Source of the DNA: Nitrospina sp.
GTDB taxonomy: Bacteria; Nitrospinota; Nitrospinia; Nitrospinales; VA-1
Assembly: GCA_018702695.1 (NCBI GenBank)
Contig: JABIYR010000134.1
Span: 1-41,323, forward strand
Direction of reading: 5' to 3'
DNA length: 41,323 nt
Part shown: positions 1-8,188 of the stretch, piece by piece
How the letters are laid out: every line of letters starts with the position of its first letter
Numbering within the stretch: position 1 is the first letter of the stretch
Notes under the pieces: generated by a model
The model's database searches: none
The model's input: only the letters and a program-made list of their open reading frames with translations
Told to the model about the DNA's origin: nothing
Position numbers and translations under genes: made by a program

Positions 1-1
1 A

Positions 2-1405
2 CAAAAAATAATTCCCGGTCTCAATTTAAGTGAGTTGTTTCAGAGATTATTCGCTAATAAAAAAAACACCTTCTTGTTTGAAAGCGGTAACGGGCCGAAA
101 GAAACCGCCCACTATTCCTTAATGGGTGAAATCAGTTCCCGGATTTTAGAAATCACAGGTCAGCAGGCAAAATTGTTCTGCCAAAACGAACTGGTTTCAA
201 GTTGGGATAATCCCCAACAGGCTTTGTCTTTATTAAATTTTGATGAAAACATTCAGCCAGTCGCTTACCTGCCTCATTTTTGGGGTGGTTGGGTAGGTTT
301 TATGGGGTATGAAGCCGGTGTATGGTTTGAAAATTTACCCATTAGGGAACCCTCTGAGGAGGAGTTACCGGATCTTTTTTTCATGGAGGTGGAACGGTTT
401 TATTTATATGATCATTTGACCGAAGAGTTCAAATTCATTCTTTCGCAAAAATCAGAAGGAAACTCTTTAACTTATGAAAATATCTGCGCCGACATTCAAA
501 CTACTTGGAATGAGCTGATTCCCCTTATTAAGGACATTTCAGAGAAACCGAGCTCCACATTTGCTCCAGTCAGGTCTTTGTCAGCAGGTGAATTGCAGTC
601 CAATATGTCTTTGAATGACTATAGCGAACTAGTTGTGAAGGCGAAGCAATACATTCATGATGGAGATATTTATCAAGCTAATTTAGCGCAAAAATTCACC
701 ACACATTTTCCAGGAGAATCATTTCAACTTTACAAGAAGTTGATTCGGCTGAACCCGTCCCCTTTTTCGGGTTATTTGAATTATAAAAATTTCTCACTCA
801 TAAGTTCTTCTCCCGAACGACTGGTGAAAGTTGATGGTCATCAGGTAGAAACCCGGCCCATTGCAGGAACTCGGCCTCGGGGCAAGGAAGATGCTGAGGA
901 TATAGAGCTTTCAACCCAATTATTATTGAACCCGAAAGAACGTGCTGAGCATTTGATGTTGGTCGATTTGGAACGCAATGATTTAGGAAGAATTTGTCAG
1001 GATGGAACGGTTTCTGTTACCGATTTTATGTTTCTGGAAAAATATTCTCATGTTAGCCATATCGTTTCAAATATCGTTGGCCGCCTCAAACCGAAAACCA
1101 GTGTCTGCGATATTTTGAAATCGGTTTTTCCCGGAGGAACCATTACGGGCTGTCCCAAAATTCGTTGCATGGAAATCATTGCAGAACTGGAACCGATAAA
1201 AAGAGGCCCCTATTCGGGATCGTTTGGATATATTGGCTTTGGTTCTTATTTGGATTTAAATATTATAATACGTTCGATAATCGTGTGCGGTGAAATTGCG
1301 AGTTTTCATGTAGGTGCGGGCATTGTGGCAGACTCTAACCCGGAAAAAGAATATCAGGAAACTTTAGATAAAGCGGCGGCAATGATACAAGCTTTATCAC
1401 AATAA
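2..1405 (+). CDS. pabB: Aminodeoxychorismate synthase component I / anthranilate synthase I-like (5' truncated by window edge)
   Basis: Chorismate-binding motifs: DGDIYQANLAQKF, SSSPERLVKVDGHQVETRPIAGTRPRG, VDLERNDLGRI, FPGGTITGCPKIR. The frame stays open upstream of the listed TTG at 35, to the window start. Confidence 0.9.
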   Translation, partial: QKIIPGLNLSELFQRLFANKKNTFLFESGNGPKETAHYSLMGEISSRILEITGQQAKLFCQNELVSSWDNPQQALSLLNFDENIQPVAYLPHFWGGWVGFMGYEAGVWFENLPIREPSEEELPDLFFMEVERFYLYDHLTEEFKFILSQKSEGNSLTYENICADIQTTWNELIPLIKDISEKPSSTFAPVRSLSAGELQSNMSLNDYSELVVKAKQYIHDGDIYQANLAQKFTTHFPGESFQLYKKLIRLNPSPFSGYLNYKNFSLISSSPERLVKVDGHQVETRPIAGTRPRGKEDAEDIELSTQLLLNPKERAEHLMLVDLERNDLGRICQDGTVSVTDFMFLEKYSHVSHIVSNIVGRLKPKTSVCDILKSVFPGGTITGCPKIRCMEIIAELEPIKRGPYSGSFGYIGFGSYLDLNIIIRSIIVCGEIASFHVGAGIVADSNPEKEYQETLDKAAAMIQALSQ

Positions 1406-1407
1406 TT

Positions 1408-2280
1408 ATGAAAACGACGATGCGCGACTCGATTGTATATCTAAACGGTTTATTTACCCCTCTCGAAAAAGCTCATATATCGATCATGGATAGGGGTTTC
1501 TGTTACGGCGATGGTTTGTTTGAAACCATGCGGGCTTGTAATGGAACTATTTTTAGGCTGGATCAGCATATAGATCGGCTGTTTAAATCTTTACCTTTGA
1601 TTTTTCTAGATATTCCGATGACTCACAATGAAGTCAAGCATACCGTGCAGGAAACATTGAATAGAAATGATTTTGAAAACGCTATCATTCGATTGACGCT
1701 AACGCGCGGTGTTAACCGGACGGGATTTCAGATAGATCCCGATACAGCCCCAACTCTGGTGATTCATGCACGCCCCCATATCCCCAATATTGTTCATCAA
1801 AAGGGGGTTCAAATATCATTAATTAATACGGCCGCAAGCCGTTTGCCGGGTCTCAATAAAAATTTAAAATCTTGTAATTTCCTATTGAATATTTTGGTCC
1901 AAGAATTATCCCGGCAAAAAGGAAGCATGGAAGGCATTATTGTAGACCCAGACCTAGGTGTGACTGAAGGGGCGACCAGTAATATTTTTATCGTTAAAAA
2001 TGGGGCTCTTAAAACCCCAAGTATGGACAACCTGATTCTAGAAGGTATCACTAGGCAGGTTGTTCTCGAAATCGCTCAAACCCATGATATCCCTATCGAA
2101 CAATGTTCCTTAACCGCTGAGGAGGTTCTGACCGCTGACGAAGTGTTCATCACCAATTCGGGGATTGATATCGTTCCGGTGATTCAGGTAGACGAAATTA
2201 TTATCGGCACTCATCAACCCGGTGATTTGACCTGTTTTTTGCGGAATAAATTTTTAAAATGCGTTGAAGCGTCCCATTAA
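1408..2280 (+). CDS. pabC: Class IV PLP aminotransferase, likely aminodeoxychorismate lyase
   Basis: DRGFCYGDGLFETMR, LNKNLKSCNFL, GVTEGATSNIF; immediately downstream of pabB. Confidence 0.8.
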   Translation: MKTTMRDSIVYLNGLFTPLEKAHISIMDRGFCYGDGLFETMRACNGTIFRLDQHIDRLFKSLPLIFLDIPMTHNEVKHTVQETLNRNDFENAIIRLTLTRGVNRTGFQIDPDTAPTLVIHARPHIPNIVHQKGVQISLINTAASRLPGLNKNLKSCNFLLNILVQELSRQKGSMEGIIVDPDLGVTEGATSNIFIVKNGALKTPSMDNLILEGITRQVVLEIAQTHDIPIEQCSLTAEEVLTADEVFITNSGIDIVPVIQVDEIIIGTHQPGDLTCFLRNKFLKCVEASH

Positions 2281-2319
2281 ACGTGGTAGTTTTTCATCTT
2301 TAATTATTTGGATAATCTT

Positions 2320-2742
2320 ATGAGCCAACTAGAACGTTTTCATGACAACCCATCTGGGGTTATTACTGACACTAAATTCAAAAATCAATGGTTGCCGAAA
2401 GATTCGTGGGGAGACTTGGGGCAATGGCGAAACTTTGACGAAGCCCGCAGTTATGCCTTAACCATGAATCAGGTTTATGCAGGCAGTTACAACGATTGGC
2501 GTTTTCCCACGCGTGAAGAGGCAGAAGGTTTTTATGAAGAGACATTGAGCCAAAAGGATTGGGAAGGTAAGGACATTCATATCCATTCTTTATTTGTCAC
2601 TCAATGCGCTCATTATATGTGGATCAGCGAAACCAACGATAATCAGGAAGCGGCTAGAATTAACCTCAGAAATGGGGAAGTCGAATGGGTCGCTAGTAGT
2701 AGTCGTGAGCATCAATCTGTTCGACTGGTTCGCGATATTTGA
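2320..2742 (+). CDS. DUF1566/Lcl-like domain protein
   Basis: ORF 2308-2742, with the more likely ATG at 2320. Motifs NDWRFPTREEAEGFY, MWISETND and SVRLVRD resemble DUF1566. Confidence 0.55.
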   Translation: MSQLERFHDNPSGVITDTKFKNQWLPKDSWGDLGQWRNFDEARSYALTMNQVYAGSYNDWRFPTREEAEGFYEETLSQKDWEGKDIHIHSLFVTQCAHYMWISETNDNQEAARINLRNGEVEWVASSSREHQSVRLVRDI

Positions 2743-2750
2743 CTCAGTTT

Positions 2751-3137
2751 TTATATATCTTGCCAGATAAGTGCCCAGAAATCTTGCGAGTTCATAGTAC
2801 TGAATAGACCCGAAGTGTAAGTGTCGCTCATCACGACACGCTCTTCAACTCTGTCCTGCTTGGCACTGACAATCTTCACATCCGCATGTTTGGTTTTGGT
2901 AAAACCATTAAAGAGTGAACCTGAAAGAGTGGGTTCTAAATCCAGCGGGAATTTTCGGGCAAGTCTAATGCCCACTCCGTGTAAGTCAACGCATAATATG
3001 CCATTGTCCACCCAGCACTCAATGCTTTGATCTTCTTCTTTGCCAGTCGCAAATATTTTATTTCCTGATCGGATGGCATGAACCGGGCCAGTTGTCCCTT
3101 TGCACCAAATTTTACCTGAATCCTGAATTTCTTGCAT
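2751..3137 (-). CDS. Hypothetical protein (128 aa)
   Basis: Uninterrupted ORF with plausible composition, divergent from bioF; no recognised family. Confidence 0.55.
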   Translation of the reverse strand: MQEIQDSGKIWCKGTTGPVHAIRSGNKIFATGKEEDQSIECWVDNGILCVDLHGVGIRLARKFPLDLEPTLSGSLFNGFTKTKHADVKIVSAKQDRVEERVVMSDTYTSGLFSTMNSQDFWALIWQDI

Positions 3138-3192
3138 CGTCTCTGAACAACCTCTGTGTTATTGATTGTAGATGGTTTCTCTGCTGTAAACT

Positions 3193-3221
3193 TTGACTTG
3201 ATCTATATTTTATATCATAAT
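3193..3221 (+). promoter_or_regulatory. Predicted sigma70-type promoter for the bioF operon
   Basis: TTGACT (3193-3198), 17 nt spacer, CATAAT (3216-3221), about 22 nt before the bioF start. Confidence 0.55.
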
Positions 3222-3243
3222 TTTAGTAATAATTTCCCTTCCC

Positions 3244-4401
3244 GTGGGGTTGAATTCGTTGAGTGATCAATTTTTAAACCGTCTAGAAAATGAAATAAAA
3301 ATCCTCCAAGATAAGAACCTTTATCGCGAGGTACGGCTTTACCCCAATAGTCGGCTTAACCTTTGCTCCAACGATTATTTTCAGTTGCGCAAGCACCCAC
3401 AAGTTACTGCGGGCAGTATTAAAGCCTGTGAAGATTATGGGACTGGCAGTGGCGGTTCTCCCCTACTCTCAGGATACCTTCCCTGCCATCAAAGTTTGTT
3501 AGATCAGCTACGTCAATGGAAGCATAAGTCTTACGGAATGTTATTGAACTCTGGTTTCATGGCCAATCAAGCGGTTTTAAAACATCTTCCGGGTAAAAAT
3601 GATCTGATACTGGCTGATAAATTGATCCATAACTCCATTGCCCAAGGCCTCATGCAGGGTCAAGCTCGGTTTAAACGATATCAGCATTTAGATTTAAACC
3701 ATTTGCGCGATTTATTGGAAGCAAATTTCCATTCTTACGAGACCGTTTTTGTGGTGACAGAAAGTATTTTTAGCATGGATGGAGATTATCCAGATTTAAG
3801 GAAACTGGTAGAACTGAAACAGCAATACCCATTTGTTTTGATTCTTGATGAAGCACACGGCACAGGAGTGTTCGGTGCAACCGGAGCGGGTTTGGCTGAA
3901 GAAATGCAAGTGCAAAGTCATGTAGATATTATCATTGGCACATTGGGGAAATCGTTGGCCAGTATGGGGGCTTATATTCTATCTGATTCACCCATCGTCA
4001 TAGATTATCTAATAAATCGAGCTGGTGAATTCATCTACTCAACATTTTTATCACCAGCTCAAGTTGGGGCCGCTGAAAGTGCATTAAAAATATTGCAATC
4101 GGGGCAAGACCAACGACGGGCTCTGCAAAAAATATCGAAGCAATTTAGAGAGATCATGAACTTAGAGGATCAAACAACAAATGAGCACCCCTCCCCAATT
4201 GTCCCCATTGTAATTGGTGACCCGATAAGAACTCTTGAATTGAGGAATTATTTGCTACAAAAAGGTGTTATGGTAGGGGCAATTAGACCGCCTACGGTGC
4301 CTCCACAGACATCAAGACTGAGGGTGTCTTTGCATACAGGAATAACCGAAGAAAACCTCGTGGAGTTGGGAAGCCTAATCAAGCCATGGATAACCTCTTA
4401 A
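3244..4401 (+). CDS. bioF: 8-amino-7-oxononanoate synthase
   Basis: LCSNDYFQLRKHP, GTGSGGSPLLSGY, LILDEAHGTGVFG, GTLGKSLASMGAY (PLP lysine), RLRVSLHTG. Confidence 0.92.
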   Translation: MGLNSLSDQFLNRLENEIKILQDKNLYREVRLYPNSRLNLCSNDYFQLRKHPQVTAGSIKACEDYGTGSGGSPLLSGYLPCHQSLLDQLRQWKHKSYGMLLNSGFMANQAVLKHLPGKNDLILADKLIHNSIAQGLMQGQARFKRYQHLDLNHLRDLLEANFHSYETVFVVTESIFSMDGDYPDLRKLVELKQQYPFVLILDEAHGTGVFGATGAGLAEEMQVQSHVDIIIGTLGKSLASMGAYILSDSPIVIDYLINRAGEFIYSTFLSPAQVGAAESALKILQSGQDQRRALQKISKQFREIMNLEDQTTNEHPSPIVPIVIGDPIRTLELRNYLLQKGVMVGAIRPPTVPPQTSRLRVSLHTGITEENLVELGSLIKPWITS

Positions 4402-5045
4402 CCATCACCGCAATTTCTGGATGGGCTATTCCTCAAAAATGGTTCCAGAAAGAAATTCTTACGGCCTTTCCAGGTTCCAGGATCGAGGTGATTTATCCAG
4501 AAAACCCTGAAAGTAATGAGGAGGCTGAAAAAAATCTACGCCGATATCCGGCGGACCTTTATATCGGCTACTCCCTAGGAAGTTTATGGTTACTCAAATA
4601 TAAAGATCTATTACCAATGACCGCAAAAAAGGCCTTACTAGCCCCTATTTTGTCATTTTTGGATAAAGATGGCTTAGGGGGCACGACTTCTGAAACTCAA
4701 TTGAATTATCTGTCCAGACAAATGAAGCAAAATCCCGACAGTTCTTCCTGCCTTAAACAGTTTTTCTCGTACTCCAAGCTCCCCTACCCAGAAAACCTGA
4801 TTGACGAACTTCCTAGTAGGGATATTTTATTGAAGGGTTTGGATTTTCTGAAAACCTGTCGAGTTAAGGGTGAAGACAGCAAAATATTTTTGTCCATATT
4901 GGGAGAAGATGATATTTTTGTAGATGGGAAGATGCTCCAAACACATATTCCCCATCTAGATATTATTCAAGGTGTTGGACATGCCCCAGGAAAATTGCTC
5001 AATCGTCTGGCATGGCATTTGAAGTGTGGAAAATATAATTCATGA
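4386..5045 (+). CDS. Alpha/beta hydrolase, probable pimeloyl-ACP methyl ester esterase (BioG/BioH-type)
   Basis: GYSLGS nucleophile elbow, later Asp (GEDDIFVDG) and His (GVGHAPG); overlaps bioF and lies in a cluster with bioC. Confidence 0.7.
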   Translation: MDNLLTITAISGWAIPQKWFQKEILTAFPGSRIEVIYPENPESNEEAEKNLRRYPADLYIGYSLGSLWLLKYKDLLPMTAKKALLAPILSFLDKDGLGGTTSETQLNYLSRQMKQNPDSSSCLKQFFSYSKLPYPENLIDELPSRDILLKGLDFLKTCRVKGEDSKIFLSILGEDDIFVDGKMLQTHIPHLDIIQGVGHAPGKLLNRLAWHLKCGKYNS

Positions 5046-7303
5046 AAATATTTGGCATAAATTTTAATCATTCGCCGAGCTCTAAAAATCCGATCACGGT
5101 GGCGATTTGTGACTTTAAAAAAAGTCAGGGTCTGTCTGTGTCCAGGGTTGAACTTTTATGCTCTTTGAAAGAATTTGAAACTTTCTTACAGCAGAAAGGC
5201 CCTTGGTTCGCGGGCGTCAATTTCCCTCTCGGTCAGCCAAGCCAGTTTCTGCAATCCATGAAACTCCCCCAAAAATGGAGCGGTTATATTAAAGACATAA
5301 ACCGCTGGAAACTTGATGGTTACCAAAAGAAAGTTTTAAAATTCAAAAAAAAATTGGCCACTGGTTCGAAGGAACCTCAGCGTATAACAGATACCTTGGC
5401 AGGTTCCGGAAGCCCTTTAACGTTCAATAAAAAACAAACGGCCCATCATTTTTTTGAAGGCACTCATTGTTTGATACGCTCGGGTGCATCCATTCTTCCT
5501 TGTAATATTAAAGTAGATAAACGCGTTGTGCTAGAGACCTACCCTGATCTAGTGGCTAAACGATTTGCCGTCCATGCTATTGGGGCTAAGGCCAAAAACG
5601 TAGACATAGAAAATCTTCACAAAGAAATTATAAAAGGGCTGGAAACACCTGAATTTGAACGAGACTTTAAATTTAAAATATTTTTGGATGACAGCCTCAA
5701 ACTAAAATGTGTCGAAGAATCTAACGGTGCAATATTAAATGCGGTTTTAATTTCAGCTCAAGTTGCATGGGCCTATAGCGAAGGAAAACCCAATTATGGG
5801 ATTCCTGATATTCAGCACCCTAATATCCAGACTGAAGGATGGATCGTTGACCCCAGTCTGGTTAACGATTTAGTTAAACCCAAAAATCGTTTTGGAAGTG
5901 AACTGGCTGAGTTCATCCAAAAAGGTGGGTTGGATACTAAAAGGTCTTTCAACCTAATGGGTCATATTCAAAGGTTATCTAATATAGGGCGAGCGTTGTC
6001 GGGTGAGCGAAACTTGATGGCCTTATTAGAAACCATTGTGAATGAAGCCCGGAGCCTGACTTTGGCCGATGGCGGGACGCTCTATATTCTTAAAGATGAC
6101 TTACTGCATTTTAAAATTGTTCAAAATGAATCTTTGAATATCACTATGGGCGGTGTCACCGGTGTTGAGATCACCTTCCCACCCTTGGAGAATAAAGAGT
6201 CCAATGTTTCTTCCTATGTGGCTATAAAAAACATCTCTGTCAATATTCCCGATGTTTATAACTATAAACCGTTTGATTTCACCGGCCCTAAAAAATTTGA
6301 TGCCAAGACAGGGTATCGAACCAAATCAATGCTTGTGGTTCCACTGACCAATCATGAAGATGAGGTCATAGGAGTTTTGCAACTTTTAAATGCTAGAGAT
6401 GTGAATGACAAAAAAAAGGTGATTCCTTTTTCACCCGATTATGAAAGCCTTGTTGAGTCACTCGCTTCTCAGGCGGCTGTTGCCGTCAGCAATGCTTCCC
6501 TTATTAATGAGTTGAAAACTGCCCATCAAACACTCATTGGAGCTAGAGATAGGGCCGAAGACGCGAGCCGGGCAAAAAGTAATTTCCTCGCCAATATGAG
6601 TCACGAGCTACGCACCCCCATGAATGCGATCATTGGATATAGCGAAATGCTTATAGAAGATGCGGAGGAAGAAGGTCTGGATGAATTTGAAGCCGACTTG
6701 CAAAATATTTGCTCATCAGGAAAACACCTATTGGGCTTAATCAATGAGATTCTAGACCTTTCTAAGATAGAAGCCGGCAAGATGGAAATATTTTTAAAAA
6801 GTTTCGACATCGCTAAACTGGTGAAGGATGTAGAGGAAACTATACATCCAATGGCTGAGAAAAGGTCTAACAAATTATTGATTGATTGCTCAGATAATAT
6901 TGGTTTTATGGAAGCGGATGAAACACGAGTGCGACAAATGCTTCACAATCTTTTAAGCAACGCTTGTAAATTTACCGACAAGGGAACGGTGACCTTAAAA
7001 GTCACGCGTATTACTGTTGAAGGCATAGATTGGGTTCGGTTTGATATCATTGATACAGGCATGGGCATACCCAGTGAATCCATAAAACATTTGTTCCATG
7101 AATTTTCGCAAATCGATAATTCCTCCACCCGCGAATTTGGCGGAACAGGTTTGGGTTTAGCAATCAGTAAAAGATTTTGTCTGATGATGGGTGGCGATAT
7201 AACGGTTGAAAGTGTAATAGGTGAAGGTTCAACCTTTACCATTGAAATGCCAGTTAAAGTCGTGACTAAAGCGAAACTTCGACGCCGAGCCAGTGACCGT
7301 TAA
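5042..7303 (+). CDS. Hybrid protein: N-terminal DUF429-like (RNase H-fold) domain + GAF + HisKA + HATPase_c sensor kinase
   Basis: N-term GVNFPLGQP, VVLETYPDLVAKRF, NAVLISAQVAWAY, PNYGIP, EGWIVDP resemble DUF429. GAF region about 5990-6520. H-box NFLANMSHELRTPMNAIIGYSE, N-box HNLLSNACKFTDKG, G-boxes DTGMGIP and GGTGLGLAIS. Confidence 0.85.
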   Translation: MKIFGINFNHSPSSKNPITVAICDFKKSQGLSVSRVELLCSLKEFETFLQQKGPWFAGVNFPLGQPSQFLQSMKLPQKWSGYIKDINRWKLDGYQKKVLKFKKKLATGSKEPQRITDTLAGSGSPLTFNKKQTAHHFFEGTHCLIRSGASILPCNIKVDKRVVLETYPDLVAKRFAVHAIGAKAKNVDIENLHKEIIKGLETPEFERDFKFKIFLDDSLKLKCVEESNGAILNAVLISAQVAWAYSEGKPNYGIPDIQHPNIQTEGWIVDPSLVNDLVKPKNRFGSELAEFIQKGGLDTKRSFNLMGHIQRLSNIGRALSGERNLMALLETIVNEARSLTLADGGTLYILKDDLLHFKIVQNESLNITMGGVTGVEITFPPLENKESNVSSYVAIKNISVNIPDVYNYKPFDFTGPKKFDAKTGYRTKSMLVVPLTNHEDEVIGVLQLLNARDVNDKKKVIPFSPDYESLVESLASQAAVAVSNASLINELKTAHQTLIGARDRAEDASRAKSNFLANMSHELRTPMNAIIGYSEMLIEDAEEEGLDEFEADLQNICSSGKHLLGLINEILDLSKIEAGKMEIFLKSFDIAKLVKDVEETIHPMAEKRSNKLLIDCSDNIGFMEADETRVRQMLHNLLSNACKFTDKGTVTLKVTRITVEGIDWVRFDIIDTGMGIPSESIKHLFHEFSQIDNSSTREFGGTGLGLAISKRFCLMMGGDITVESVIGEGSTFTIEMPVKVVTKAKLRRRASDR

Positions 7304-7350
7304 CTCGTTTTTTTATCATAATTAATTCCACAAATCTTAGGAAATATTTC

Positions 7351-8118
7351 TTGAGCCTCAATGATCACCCCTTGGTAAATGATGACAGCCTAATAAATAG
7401 TTTTTCTAAATACGCCAAAAGTTATGATCGTTATGCACAACTGCAAAAATCTATGGCAAAAAGACTTGCGGCATTCCTTCCCAATCCATTACCGAGCCAT
7501 ATTCTAGAAATCGGTTGTGGTACAGGGCTTTTCACACGACATTTGTTAACTCAAGCCCTTGGACAACTTACACTGAATGACATTGCGCCCGGAATGCTTG
7601 AGATATTACAGCGTTCATTGGAGTTACCAAAAAACACAATAATCGCATCGGGAAATGCTGAACGAATCCAATTTGAAAAGGTAGACCTTATTTGTGCTAA
7701 TGCTGTTTTTCAATGGTTTCAAACGCCTCAGGAAACATTAAAAATGTTGAACCAGTCTTTAAGAGAGAGGGGCCAAATGATTTTCAGTACTTTTGGCCCC
7801 AAAACATTAATTGAATTTCGTGAAGCGGCTGATTTAACCAACCCTATTGAGCTTTATAAAAATACGACTTGGAAAAAAATGATACAAGATTCGGGTTTTA
7901 GAATAAAGTCTAGCGACGTGGAAGTTCGAAAAATATTTTTTTCCAATGCTCTGACTTTATTAAAAAACTTACAACAAATTGGTGCGGCCCCAGTTCGCAT
8001 GGCTAAAACAGGTGGGCTTAGAAAATTAATACGCGACTATGATTCGAAATTCTCAACCTCTCAAGGTGTGTATGCAACTTGGGAATTGTATTATTATTCC
8101 ATCATCAATGAAAATTGA
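7351..8118 (+). CDS. bioC: Malonyl-ACP O-methyltransferase
   Basis: SAM motif ILEIGCGTGLFTRHL, LICANAVFQWF, FSTFGPKTLIEFREA; bioF context. Confidence 0.85.
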   Translation: MSLNDHPLVNDDSLINSFSKYAKSYDRYAQLQKSMAKRLAAFLPNPLPSHILEIGCGTGLFTRHLLTQALGQLTLNDIAPGMLEILQRSLELPKNTIIASGNAERIQFEKVDLICANAVFQWFQTPQETLKMLNQSLRERGQMIFSTFGPKTLIEFREAADLTNPIELYKNTTWKKMIQDSGFRIKSSDVEVRKIFFSNALTLLKNLQQIGAAPVRMAKTGGLRKLIRDYDSKFSTSQGVYATWELYYYSIINEN

Positions 8119-8188
8119 AATGCTTTACTCGGATCAATGTTTATTCTTTTATAACGGTTTTATATTCACCGAAAACCAATATTGATCA

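Noticed and set aside
1809-2051. Antisense ORF of 80 aa inside pabC
   Set aside because: Overlaps a well-supported gene and has no motif; same reasoning for the antisense ORFs at 6601-6873, 6943-7242, 16905-17288, 22797-23027, 26424-26786 and 40592-40954.
2821-3030. Plus-strand 69-aa ORF opposite 2751-3137
   Set aside because: Shorter, Ser/Thr/Leu-rich low-quality translation; the minus-strand ORF is more protein-like.
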